Origin: Mycolicibacterium rufum
Lineage (GTDB): Bacteria; Actinomycetota; Actinomycetes; Mycobacteriales; Mycobacteriaceae
DNA length: 64,000 bases
Assembly: GCF_022374875.2 (NCBI RefSeq)
Contig: NZ_CP092427.2
Coordinates: forward strand, 620,001-684,000
Reading direction: 5' to 3'
Positions 52,181 to 61,079 of the stretch are shown here, in pieces. The notes beneath the pieces are model-generated. The model ran no database searches, was not told the origin of the DNA, and saw only the letters and a list, made by a program, of their open reading frames with translations. Each line of letters opens with the position of its first letter. Position 1 is the first letter of the stretch. Made by a program: the position numbers and the translations under genes.

Positions 52181-53461
52181 ATGGCCGATTCCGACTCCGA
52201 GGGTTCCGCGGTGGACTCCGATGCCGACGATCCCGGGACCGACGCCGTCCCGCTGCTGACCCCGCGTGACGGAGTGCCCGACGTCTCGGTCAGCCGCAGC
52301 GAGATCAGCAGGGCCGCAGACCTTCTCGCCTCGGGCACGGGGCCGTTCGCGGTCGACGCCGAGCGCGCGTCGGGCTTCCGCTACTCCAACCGCGCCTACC
52401 TGGTACAGATCCGCCGGGCCGGCGCAGGCACGGTGCTGATCGACCCGGTCAGCCACGGCGGCGAGGCGGTCGAGGTGCTCGCCCCGCTGGCCGAGGTGCT
52501 CACCGAGGATCAGTGGGTGCTGCACGCCGCGGACCAGGACCTGCCGTGCCTGGCCGAGATCGGCATGCAGCCGCCGTCGCTCTACGACACCGAGCTGGCG
52601 GGCCGGCTGGCCAACTTCGACCGGGTGAACCTGGCGTCGATGGTGCAGCAGCTGCTGGGTCTGCAGCTGACCAAGGGCCACGGCGCCGCGGACTGGTCGA
52701 AGAGGCCGCTGCCCGACGAATGGCTCAACTACGCCGCGCTGGACGTCGAGGTGCTCACCGATCTGCGCGACGCGATCGATGCGCTGCTGGGCGAGCAGGG
52801 CAAGACGGAGTGGGCCCGCCAGGAGTTCGAGTACCTGCGTACCGCGGAGAGCTCCCCCACCCGCCGGGACCGCTGGCGCCGCACCTCCGGCATCCACAAG
52901 ATCCGCGACCCGCGCGCGCTGGCGGCGGTGCGCGAGCTGTGGCTGACCCGCGATCAGATCGCCCGTCGCCGCGACATCGCCCCCGGACGCATCCTGCCCG
53001 ACAGCGCGATCATCAACGCCGCCACGACGAATCCGGACACCGTGGAGAAGCTGACCGCGCTGCCGGTGTTCGGCGGCTCCCGGCAGCGGCGCAGCGCCCA
53101 GGTGTGGCTCGACGCCCTGCAGCGGGCGCGCACCGTCGAACCCCCGTCGGCCCAGGAGCCGTCCAACGGTCCGCCGCCCGCGTCGCGCTGGGCGCGACGC
53201 AAACCGGAGGCGGCGGCCCGGCTCGAAGCCGCGCGCGCCGGGATCAACGAACTGGCACAACAGGTTTCGGTGCCGGCGGAGAATCTGCTCTCCCCCGACA
53301 TCGTGCGCAGGCTCTGCTGGGACTGGGTGGCGGTCGAGGACACGGCGGCCGCGGTCGAGGCGTTCCTGGCGGCGTCGACCGCCCGGCAGTGGCAACGGGA
53401 GCTGACGGTGCCCGTGCTGACCGCGGCGCTGAGGGCCGCGGAGCCTACCGACGCGTCGTGA
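52181..53461 (+). CDS. rnd: RNase D-like 3'-5' exoribonuclease with HRDC domain
   Basis: A 426-residue nuclease for tRNA and structured-RNA 3' ends. The DEDDy active site is visible: D and E in FAVDAERASGF, D in LHAADQDLPCL, and the Y-x-x-x-D in LNYAALDVEVLTDL. The HRDC domain (about 210-290) includes RDPRALAAVRELWLTRDQIA. A second C-terminal region (about 320-426) completes the RNase D layout. ATG 52181 (GTG 52178 is alternative). It overlaps the convergent hydrolase by 17 bases. Confidence 0.92.
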   Translation: MADSDSEGSAVDSDADDPGTDAVPLLTPRDGVPDVSVSRSEISRAADLLASGTGPFAVDAERASGFRYSNRAYLVQIRRAGAGTVLIDPVSHGGEAVEVLAPLAEVLTEDQWVLHAADQDLPCLAEIGMQPPSLYDTELAGRLANFDRVNLASMVQQLLGLQLTKGHGAADWSKRPLPDEWLNYAALDVEVLTDLRDAIDALLGEQGKTEWARQEFEYLRTAESSPTRRDRWRRTSGIHKIRDPRALAAVRELWLTRDQIARRRDIAPGRILPDSAIINAATTNPDTVEKLTALPVFGGSRQRRSAQVWLDALQRARTVEPPSAQEPSNGPPPASRWARRKPEAAARLEAARAGINELAQQVSVPAENLLSPDIVRRLCWDWVAVEDTAAAVEAFLAASTARQWQRELTVPVLTAALRAAEPTDAS

Positions 53462-54350
53462 CGCGCTCGACGTGCGCGAGGAAGTGCGTCAGCACCGCCT
53501 CGGGCGCTTCGATCTGCGGCCAGTGGCCGATGTCTTCGGCGAGCATCACCACGTCGGGGTCGGGGATCACCTCGGCGTAGCGGCGGGCCATGTGCGCGCC
53601 GGAGTTCGGATCCACGGGACCGTCGATCAGCCGCATCGGCACCGCGGTCTCCCGCATCGCGCGCACCCACCGGTTGCGGTGGGTGCGGCGGTCGTCGAGA
53701 AAGCGACCGACCTGGTGCAGCACCCGCTTCCCGTCGTTCCACTCGAGGATCTCGTGGAACGTCTGCATCATCTCCCGCGTCGGCTTGGTGTTCGGTCCGA
53801 ACATCTCCTCGATCGTCGGCTCGAGGATGCGTCGCGACAGCGCGCTGCCCTGCAGCGGACTCATCAGGTCGCCCAGCGGGGTGCCCGACATCAACTTCTG
53901 CATCAGGCGGGGCGTGTACGCCTCGGTGAACAGCCCGCCGTTGAGCCAGGTGATCGACTCGATCTCCCAGCTACCGTAGGCCTGCTCGTCGAACACCTTG
54001 CGCGCCAACAGTTCCTGGGCCACCGAGTCGCCGAGGTCGTGGGCCAGCACGTGGGCCGAGCGCACCCCCAGTGCAGCGAGCAGGGCCTCGTGCATGTCGG
54101 CGTGGTCAGCCACCGTGTAGCGGTAGGCGCTGGGCTTGGCCGAGAAACCCATGCCCATCATGTCGGGTGCGACGACGGTGAACCGCGAGGTCAGCGTGGG
54201 CCAGATCGCCGCCCAGTCGTAACTGTTGAACGGGTAGCCGTGCACCAGCAGCAGTGCGGAGCCCTGCCCCTCGTGCCGGTAGAAGATCTCGAACCCGAGG
54301 TAGTCGAAGGACTGCCCGGCGGCCTTGCAGCGTGCGAGGTCTGCGTCCAC
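53445..54350 (-). CDS. Alpha/beta hydrolase of the MEST/epoxide-hydrolase type
   Basis: A 301-residue hydrolase. The oxyanion loop is LLVHGYPFNSYDW and the nucleophile elbow VLAHDLGDSVAQELL has Asp105 as nucleophile, as in haloalkane dehalogenases and epoxide hydrolases. The HD(L/Y)GD-x-VAQELL pattern is that of the eukaryotic MEST/PEG1-like branch. The catalytic base His is in AEDIGHWPQIEAPE. The substrate is unknown. The start is ATG 54350. It ends inside the RNase D stop region and begins 18 bases from the end of the E1 dehydrogenase gene, so the two may be cotranscribed. Confidence 0.9.
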   Translation of the reverse strand: MDADLARCKAAGQSFDYLGFEIFYRHEGQGSALLLVHGYPFNSYDWAAIWPTLTSRFTVVAPDMMGMGFSAKPSAYRYTVADHADMHEALLAALGVRSAHVLAHDLGDSVAQELLARKVFDEQAYGSWEIESITWLNGGLFTEAYTPRLMQKLMSGTPLGDLMSPLQGSALSRRILEPTIEEMFGPNTKPTREMMQTFHEILEWNDGKRVLHQVGRFLDDRRTHRNRWVRAMRETAVPMRLIDGPVDPNSGAHMARRYAEVIPDPDVVMLAEDIGHWPQIEAPEAVLTHFLAHVERVTTRR

Positions 54351-54367
54351 GAGGCCAGCCTAACGAG

Positions 54368-56530
54368 CTAGCGCCGACCCTCGACCAGCGCGACGGCCGC
54401 GGCCTCGATCGTGTTCTCGTCGAGGAGCACGTGCAGCGCGGCGTCGCCGAGCGGGATGAAGCTGTCGTGGCTGGCGACCCGCGCCAGCGCTCCCGTGTAG
54501 CCGTGGTCGACCAATGTGGTGACGACGCCCTCGCTCACCCCGCCGCTGCGCCTCGTCTCGTCCACCACGAGCACACGGCCGGTCGCCTCGGCGTCGGCCA
54601 GCATGGCGGTCACCGGCAGCGGCGCGAGCCACCGCAGGTCGACCACCCGCACGGCGATGTCCTGACCGGCCAGCCGGCGCGCCACCCGCAGACTCATCGG
54701 AACCCCGTTGCCGAAGGTCAGGATCGTCAGGTCGCGCCCGTCACCGTAGGTGCGGGTTTCACCGATCGGCACCACCGCGCCGCTGTCGCGCGCCAGCCAG
54801 AGGTCGTCGCCGGCCTCGTAGAGGTCCCGGGTGTGGTATAGCGCGATCGGTTCGAGGAACAGACACACGGTGCCGGCCGCCGCGGCCGCCGTGACGCAGG
54901 ACCGCAGCATCGCCGCGGCGTCGTCGGGCCGTGCCGGCGAGGCGACCACGACGCCGGGCAGGTCCCGGATCGCCGTGACGGAGTCGTCGTTGTGGAAGTG
55001 CCCGCCGAAGCCCTTCTGGTAGCCGTAACCGGCGATCCGCACCACCATCGGGTTGCGGTACTGCCGGTTGGAGAAGAACTGCAGCGTCGCACCTTCGCCG
55101 CGGATCTGGTCCGCGGCGTTGTGCAGATAGGCCAGGTACTGGATCTCCGGGATCGGCAGCAGACCGGAGATCCCTGCGCCCAGGGCCAATCCGAGGATGG
55201 ACTGTTCGTCGAGCAGCGTGTCGAACACCCGCGCCGTGCCGGCAGCGGCCCGCAGTCCGCGCGTCACCCCGTACACGCCGCCCTTGCGGGCGACGTCCTC
55301 GCCGAACACCATCGCCCCGGGATGGGCGTCGAGCACGTCCCTGAGCGCGCGGTTGATGGCCTGGGCCAGAGTCATCGGCGCTTCGTCACGCCCGACGGGT
55401 GCAGCCGGGGCGTGCCGGGTCGCCGTCACGGCGTCGTCGAGGGCGTCGCGCAGCGGGGCCGTCACCGCGTGGGCGCTGCTCAGCTGCGGGAGCTCGGCGA
55501 CGTCGGTGGCCAGCGCCAGCACCTCGCACCGCGTGGCCTCGTAGGCGTGCAACACCTGCTGTGGGCGCAGCACACCCGCCTCGACGAGCATTCGCGCCGT
55601 GCACAGCACCGGGTCACGCGCGTAATCGGCCGCGATCTCGTCGGTGCTGCGGTAGCCGGGCTCGTAGTCCGATCCGGCGTGACCCATCAGCCGCACGGTG
55701 CGCAGGTGCAGGAACGCCGGCCGGCGTTGTGTGCGAACGTATTCCGCGGCCTGGGTCGCGACGGTCAACACCTCGGGGAGATTCGCCCCGTCGGCGGTGA
55801 AGTAGCGCAGGTCGGCCCGATCGCCGTAGGTCCGCGCGATCCACCCCTGGGGTGTCTTGACGCTGATCCCGATCCCGTTGTCCTCGCAGACGAACAGCAG
55901 CGGCACCGGCACCCCCTGGTAGGCGGTGTGCATGGCGGCGTTGATGGCGCCGACGGCGGTGGAGTGGTTGGCCGACGCGTCCCCGAAGCTGCACACCGCG
56001 AGCGCGTCACCCGGCCAGGGGCTCTCGACCCCGAGTTTGCGCGCCCGTGCAATGGAGAAGGCGACGCCGAGCGCCCGCGGCAGATGCGAGGCGATGGTGG
56101 AGGTCTGCGGGATGACATGGAGGTCGTAGCGGCCGAACACCTTGTGCCGTCCGCCGGAGATCGGCTCGTCGACGGCGGCGACCAGACCGAGCAGCACGTC
56201 GCGCACGGGATCGCTGCCCGCGACCTGGCGGGCGCGGGCCAGGTAGAAACCGCCGGACCGGTAGTGCAGCAGCGCCGGATCGGTGGGCCGCAACACCGCG
56301 GCGACGGCGGCATTGCTCTCGTGCCCCGAGGATCCGATCGTGTAGAAGCCCTTGCCCTTCGACCGCAGCCAGCGCGCAGCGAGGTCGAGATGCCGGCTGC
56401 CGAGCTGCGCCTCGAACACGTCGACACACCGTTGTGCCGGGATGCCGTGCAGCACAGCGGCATTCGCGGTACTCGGCGGCCTCAGCGCCGAGACCGCAGC
56501 GAGGAAGTGTTCGTCGATGGGTTCAGCCAC
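54368..56530 (-). CDS. Fused alpha-beta thiamine-diphosphate dehydrogenase (2-oxo-acid E1)
   Basis: A 720-residue protein joining the alpha-like (about 1-380) and beta-like (about 395-720) subunits of a branched-chain/pyruvate-type 2-oxo-acid dehydrogenase E1. The ThDP/Mg motif is CSFGDASANHSTAVGAINA (GDxx...N-H form). The beta part has DVLDAHPGAMVFGEDVARKG and IPEIQYLAYLHNAADQIRGE, and a terminal YTGALARVASHDSFIPLGDA. No E2 acyltransferase or lipoyl protein is adjacent. It starts with GTG 56530 and is preceded by dxs with 15 bp between. The substrate cannot be assigned. Confidence 0.9.
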   Translation of the reverse strand: MAEPIDEHFLAAVSALRPPSTANAAVLHGIPAQRCVDVFEAQLGSRHLDLAARWLRSKGKGFYTIGSSGHESNAAVAAVLRPTDPALLHYRSGGFYLARARQVAGSDPVRDVLLGLVAAVDEPISGGRHKVFGRYDLHVIPQTSTIASHLPRALGVAFSIARARKLGVESPWPGDALAVCSFGDASANHSTAVGAINAAMHTAYQGVPVPLLFVCEDNGIGISVKTPQGWIARTYGDRADLRYFTADGANLPEVLTVATQAAEYVRTQRRPAFLHLRTVRLMGHAGSDYEPGYRSTDEIAADYARDPVLCTARMLVEAGVLRPQQVLHAYEATRCEVLALATDVAELPQLSSAHAVTAPLRDALDDAVTATRHAPAAPVGRDEAPMTLAQAINRALRDVLDAHPGAMVFGEDVARKGGVYGVTRGLRAAAGTARVFDTLLDEQSILGLALGAGISGLLPIPEIQYLAYLHNAADQIRGEGATLQFFSNRQYRNPMVVRIAGYGYQKGFGGHFHNDDSVTAIRDLPGVVVASPARPDDAAAMLRSCVTAAAAAGTVCLFLEPIALYHTRDLYEAGDDLWLARDSGAVVPIGETRTYGDGRDLTILTFGNGVPMSLRVARRLAGQDIAVRVVDLRWLAPLPVTAMLADAEATGRVLVVDETRRSGGVSEGVVTTLVDHGYTGALARVASHDSFIPLGDAALHVLLDENTIEAAAVALVEGRR

Positions 56531-56545
56531 TGCGATGACCCTACG

Positions 56546-58459
56546 TCAGTCGAGCCGGCTGCTGACTTCCTTTTCGGTGGCGCCGGCCCCGAGCGCGGCG
56601 ACCCAGCCGGTGATCTGGCGGGCGATGTTGCGCTCGGTCAGACCCACGGAGCTGAGCACCTCGCCGCGCGAAGCGTGCGCGAAGAACTCCTGGGGCAGTG
56701 CGGCGTCGCGGCACGGGACGTCGATCTCGGCGCGCCGCAGTGCGGTCGAGACCGCCGAGCCGACACCGCCGTGCACGCCGTTGTCCTCCAGCGTGACGAC
56801 GAGTTTGTGCTGGGCCGCCAACGTGTGGAGCACCTCCGGCACGGGCAGCACCCAGCGCGGGTCGACCACGGTCACGCCGATGCCCTGGTTGCGCAGCCGC
56901 TCGGCGATCGCGAGCGCCATCGCGGCGAACGGTCCGACCGCGATGACGAGGACGTCGTCGGACAGACCGTCGGTCGGCAGCGCCAGCACGTCCACGCCCT
57001 CGCGCCGTTCGATGGCCGAGATATCCGCGCCGACATCGCCTTTGGGGAAGCGGATGGCCGTGGGACCGTCGTTGACGTCGAGGGCTTCGGCGAGTTCCTC
57101 GCGGAGCCGGGCGCCGTCGCGCGGTGCGGCGACGCGCATGCCGGGCACCACCCCGAGGATCGACAGATCCCACATGCCGTTGTGGCTGGCGCCGTCAGGA
57201 CCGGTGATCCCCGACCGGTCGAGCACGATCGTCACGGGCAGCTTGTGCAGCGCGACGTCCATCATCACCTGGTCGAACGCGCGGTTGAGGAACGTGGAGT
57301 ACACCGCGACGACGGGATGCATGCCGCCCATCGCGAGGCCTGCGGCGGAGGTGATGGCGTGCTGCTCGGCGATGCCGACGTCGAAGAACCGGTCCGGGTA
57401 GCGCTGACGGAACGCACTGAGCCCGGTGGGGCCGGGCATCGCGGCGGTGATCGCCACGACGTCGCGGCGCTTGGCCGCCAGTTGGATCAGCGTCTCGGAG
57501 AACGTCGACGTCCAGCCGGGCCCGGGCACCGTGGTGGCCAGCCCGGTCTGCGGGTCGATCACGCCGCACGCGTGCATCTGGTCGTCTTCGTCGTTCTCGG
57601 CGGGCGCGTAGCCCATGCCCTTACGGGTGACGACGTGCACCACCACGGGGGCGTTGAACGCCCGCGCGTGCCGCAGCGCGCTCTCCACCGCGTGCTCGTC
57701 GTGACCATCGATCGGGCCGACGTACTTGAGGCCCAGGTCGGTGAACATCACCTGCGGAGACAGGGCGTCCTTGATGCCGGCCTTGACGCTGTGCATGCAC
57801 TGGTAGCAGAACTCGCCGATGACGGGCAGACCGCGCACCGCCTTGCGGCCCTCCTCGAGCACCCGCTCGTAGCCGGGCTGCAGCCGCAGGGCGGCCAGGT
57901 GCTCGGCGAACCCACCGATGGTGGGCGCATAGCTGCGACCGTTGTCGTTGACGACGATCACGATCGGCCGCTTGGAGGCCGCGATGTTGTTCAGCGCCTC
58001 CCAGCACATCCCGCCGGTGAGCGCGCCGTCACCCACCACGGCCACGACGTGCCGGTTGCGGTGCCCGCTGAGTTCGAACGCCTTGGCCAGACCGTCGGCG
58101 TAGGACAGCGACGCGCTGGCGTGGCTGGACTCCACCCAGTCGTGCTCGCTCTCCTCGCGCGACGGGTAACCCGACAGGCCGTCCTTCTTGCGCAGCGTCT
58201 CGAAGTCCGGACACCGGCCCGTCAGCATCTTGTGCACGTAGGCCTGGTGGCCCGTGTCGAACAGGATCGGATCGTGCGGGGAGTCGAAGACGCGGTGCAG
58301 GGCCAGCGTCAGTTCGACGACACCGAGGTTGGGTCCCAGGTGCCCGCCCGTCGCCGCGACCTTGTGGATCAGGAAATCGCGGATCTCACGGGCCAGCACG
58401 TCCACCTGCGCCTGCGACAGGTGCTGCAGATCAGCGGGACCGCGGATCTGTTCAAGCAT
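56546..58459 (-). CDS. dxs: 1-deoxy-D-xylulose-5-phosphate synthase
   Basis: A 637-residue enzyme that condenses pyruvate and glyceraldehyde-3-phosphate in the MEP isoprenoid pathway. The N-terminal [20 protein letters not shown], ThDP site [20 protein letters not shown] and a second ThDP-contacting part [20 protein letters not shown] with EQHA are all present. The transketolase C-domain (about 490-620) ends with the actinobacterial tail. ATG 58459 follows NhaA by 22 bases. It matches Rv2682c (dxs1) by context. Confidence 0.97.
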   Translation of the reverse strand: MLEQIRGPADLQHLSQAQVDVLAREIRDFLIHKVAATGGHLGPNLGVVELTLALHRVFDSPHDPILFDTGHQAYVHKMLTGRCPDFETLRKKDGLSGYPSREESEHDWVESSHASASLSYADGLAKAFELSGHRNRHVVAVVGDGALTGGMCWEALNNIAASKRPIVIVVNDNGRSYAPTIGGFAEHLAALRLQPGYERVLEEGRKAVRGLPVIGEFCYQCMHSVKAGIKDALSPQVMFTDLGLKYVGPIDGHDEHAVESALRHARAFNAPVVVHVVTRKGMGYAPAENDEDDQMHACGVIDPQTGLATTVPGPGWTSTFSETLIQLAAKRRDVVAITAAMPGPTGLSAFRQRYPDRFFDVGIAEQHAITSAAGLAMGGMHPVVAVYSTFLNRAFDQVMMDVALHKLPVTIVLDRSGITGPDGASHNGMWDLSILGVVPGMRVAAPRDGARLREELAEALDVNDGPTAIRFPKGDVGADISAIERREGVDVLALPTDGLSDDVLVIAVGPFAAMALAIAERLRNQGIGVTVVDPRWVLPVPEVLHTLAAQHKLVVTLEDNGVHGGVGSAVSTALRRAEIDVPCRDAALPQEFFAHASRGEVLSSVGLTERNIARQITGWVAALGAGATEKEVSSRLD

Positions 58460-58481
58460 CCGCCCAGTCTACGCACGGACC

Positions 58482-59804
58482 TCACGGTCGGTCCTGTCGA
58501 GCCTGGTACACATCGGGCACCCCGTCGCGGTCCTCGTCGAGGGTCTCTTCGCGGTGAATGCGCCGGTAGGCGGCGTTTCTGGTGAGCAGCAGCACCCCTG
58601 CGCAACAGGCCGCCAGCAGTGACCCGGTCAACACGCCCACCTTCACCAATTCGTCACTTTCCGAGCCCGACCCGTAGGCCAGATCACCGATCAGCAGGGA
58701 CACCGTGAACCCGATGCCGGCGAGCATCGACACCCCCAGGACGTCGACCCAGCGCAGCGACGCGTCCAGGCGGGCCCGGGTCACCGCGGCCAGCACCCGG
58801 GTGGTGAGGAAGATGCCGAGGGGCTTGCCGGCGACGAGCCCGGCGATGATGCCGAGCGTGATCGGGTGCGCCAGCGCGTGTGCCAGGCCGTCGACACCGC
58901 CGACGCTCACCCCGGCGGCGAAGAACGCGAAGACCGGGATCGCGAAGCCGGCCGAGATCGGCCGCAGCCGGTGCTCGAAATGCTGCGCCAGCCCCGGGCC
59001 GGCGTCGGGCCCGCCGGCGGCCTCGCTGCGGAGCACCGGCACCGTGAACCCGAGCAGCACCCCGGCCACGGTGGCGTGCACCCCCGACTCGTGCATCAAC
59101 ACCCACGTGGCGACCGCCAGCGGGATCAGCAGCCACCACGAGCGGATGCGGCGCTGCACACACAGTGCGAACAGCGCCAGCGGCACCAGCACGGCGGCCA
59201 GCGCCGCGACGTCGATGCCGTCGGTGTAGAACACCGCGATGACGGTGACCGCCAGCAGGTCATCCACGACGGCCAGCGTCAACAGGAACGTGCGCAGCGC
59301 CGACGGCAGGTGCGTCGAGATCACCGCCAGCACGGCGACCGCGAACGCGATGTCGGTCGCGGTCGGGATGGCCCAGCCGCGCAGCGCGCCCTCCCCGGCT
59401 GCGGCGGCCACCGCGACGAAGATCGCGGCGGGCACCACCATGCCGCCGACCGCGGCCGCGATGGGCAGCGCCGCACGGGCCGGATCGCGCAGGTCGCCGG
59501 CGACGAACTCGCGCTTGAGTTCCAGGCCGACGACGAAGAAGAAGATCGCCAGCAGACCGTCGGCGGCCCAGTCGCCCACGGTCAGGCTCAGGTGCAGGCC
59601 GAACGGGTGCCCGCCCACCTCGAGGTCGCGCAACGCGAAATAGGTGTCCTGCCACGGCGAGTTGGCCCACCCCAGCGCCGCCGCGGCGGCGAACAGCAGG
59701 ATCATCCCGCCGACGGTCTCCTTGCGCAGGATCTCGGCGACCCGGCTGGTCTCGGTCCAGGTGCCACGGGAGAGCAGCGCGCGGGGGCGGAAGGGAGAAG
59801 TCAC
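58482..59804 (-). CDS. nhaA: NhaA-type Na+/H+ antiporter
   Basis: A 440-residue antiporter with about 12 helices. The ion-binding aspartates are in [13 protein letters not shown] and [13 protein letters not shown], both intact, and [15 protein letters not shown] is the family loop. A hydrophilic C-terminus ends NRRIH-like and then [17 protein letters not shown]. The start is ATG 59804. It precedes dxs by 22 bases, perhaps in one transcript, and lies where M. tuberculosis has other genes (Rv2683-Rv2688 region) as recalled, so the position is a difference. Confidence 0.94.
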   Translation of the reverse strand: MTSPFRPRALLSRGTWTETSRVAEILRKETVGGMILLFAAAAALGWANSPWQDTYFALRDLEVGGHPFGLHLSLTVGDWAADGLLAIFFFVVGLELKREFVAGDLRDPARAALPIAAAVGGMVVPAAIFVAVAAAAGEGALRGWAIPTATDIAFAVAVLAVISTHLPSALRTFLLTLAVVDDLLAVTVIAVFYTDGIDVAALAAVLVPLALFALCVQRRIRSWWLLIPLAVATWVLMHESGVHATVAGVLLGFTVPVLRSEAAGGPDAGPGLAQHFEHRLRPISAGFAIPVFAFFAAGVSVGGVDGLAHALAHPITLGIIAGLVAGKPLGIFLTTRVLAAVTRARLDASLRWVDVLGVSMLAGIGFTVSLLIGDLAYGSGSESDELVKVGVLTGSLLAACCAGVLLLTRNAAYRRIHREETLDEDRDGVPDVYQARQDRP

Positions 59805-59870
59805 GATGCACCTCGGGTTGACGTCAACGGATCACCGCCGACCAGACTTCCCGGCACACCTGGGCTCACC

Positions 59871-61079
59871 CTAGCCCCGGGTCAGCGCCGCCACGCACTC
59901 GACGTGGTGGGTCAGCGGGAAGGAGTCGAACACCCGCAGCTGCTCGACCTGATAGCCACGCTCCCGGTACAGCCCGATATCGCGCGCGAAAGACGCTGCC
60001 TCACAACCGATGTGAACGATGCGCGGCACCTCGGCGGCGGCCAGCCGGTCGATGACGTCGCGGCCGGCGCCGGTGCGGGGCGGGTCCAGCACGGCGACAT
60101 CGGCCCGTGCCGACGTCCGCTCCAGCGCCCGGCGTACCGAATCGGTGACCACGGTGACGGTGTCCAGGTCGGCCAGTGCCGTACGCGCCGCCCGCGCGGC
60201 GCCCCGCGAGGTGTCCACGGTGAGCACCCGGCCCGTCTCCCCCACCGCGCCCGCGAGCGCCGCCGCGAACACCCCGGCACCGCCGTAGAGATCCCACGCG
60301 GTCATGCCCGGGGCGAGCTGCGCCCACTCGGTGACCAGCGCGCTGTAGAGCTCCGGCGCGTCGCGGTGGGCCTGCCAGAACGCCGTCACCGGCACCCGCC
60401 ACGTCCGCCCGGCGACCCGCTGCGCCGTCTCGTAATCACCTTCGATCACCTCGGTGCGGCGGCCCCGGCCCGCGACCACGACGTGGCGGCGGTCCTGGGC
60501 GTCGAGTGCGACGTGCACGGCCGCGTCCGACGGCCAGCTCCGCTCCGCCACCCCGGCGAGCATGCCTACGGGCAGTTGCGCACAGTCGAGCCGGTGCACC
60601 AGCTCGGCGCTGTGGTAGCGGTGGAAACCGGCCCGGCCGTCGGCCGAGACGTCCAGGCGCACCCGGGTGCGCCAGCCCGTGTGACCGCCCTCGCCGACCG
60701 CCTCGGCGGCCGCGTCCTCTTCGGCGCGCCACTGGTAATTGCCCAGCCGGGCAAGCTGATTGGCGACCACCGCCCCCTTGAGCCGCCGCGCGGCGGCCGG
60801 TTCGGCGAACGCGAGGTCACAGCACCCCGCGCCGTCCACCCCGGCGATCGGGCACCACGACTCGACCCGGTCGGGCGAGGGCTCCAGCACCTCGAGCACC
60901 TCGGCGTTCCAGTACTTCTCGCGCGCGGCGGCGGTGCGCACCACCCGCACACGCACCGTCTCCCCGGGCAGCGCGTAGCGCACGAACACCACCCGGCCGT
61001 CGTGGCGGGCCACGCAGCTGCCGCCGTTGGCGGCGGGCCCGGTGGTCAGGATCAGTTCGTGCGGCCGCTCATCGCTCAA
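59871..61079 (-). CDS. TrmA/RumA-type RNA m5U methyltransferase
   Basis: A 402-residue SAM-dependent methyltransferase (Rv2689c-like). The TRAM domain (about 1-65) includes GGSCVARHDGRVVFVRYALP. A cysteine cluster (CPIAGVDGAGCCDLAFAEPA) can bind [4Fe-4S] as in RumA. The SAM site is WDLYGGAGVFAAALAG, and VAVLDPPRTGAGRDVIDRLA ends in HIGCEAASFARDI, containing the catalytic Cys. The C-terminal FDSFPLTHHVECVAAL is the family signature. The TTG at 61079 overlaps the upstream stop (TTGA). It is coupled to the APC permease. Confidence 0.9.
   Translation of the reverse strand: MSDERPHELILTTGPAANGGSCVARHDGRVVFVRYALPGETVRVRVVRTAAAREKYWNAEVLEVLEPSPDRVESWCPIAGVDGAGCCDLAFAEPAAARRLKGAVVANQLARLGNYQWRAEEDAAAEAVGEGGHTGWRTRVRLDVSADGRAGFHRYHSAELVHRLDCAQLPVGMLAGVAERSWPSDAAVHVALDAQDRRHVVVAGRGRRTEVIEGDYETAQRVAGRTWRVPVTAFWQAHRDAPELYSALVTEWAQLAPGMTAWDLYGGAGVFAAALAGAVGETGRVLTVDTSRGAARAARTALADLDTVTVVTDSVRRALERTSARADVAVLDPPRTGAGRDVIDRLAAAEVPRIVHIGCEAASFARDIGLYRERGYQVEQLRVFDSFPLTHHVECVAALTRG

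Noticed and set aside
54992..58585. 1197-codon plus-strand open frame opposite the E1 and dxs genes
   Set aside because: It is the complement of two clear genes; its predicted protein is a His/Arg/Gly-rich artefact of high GC.
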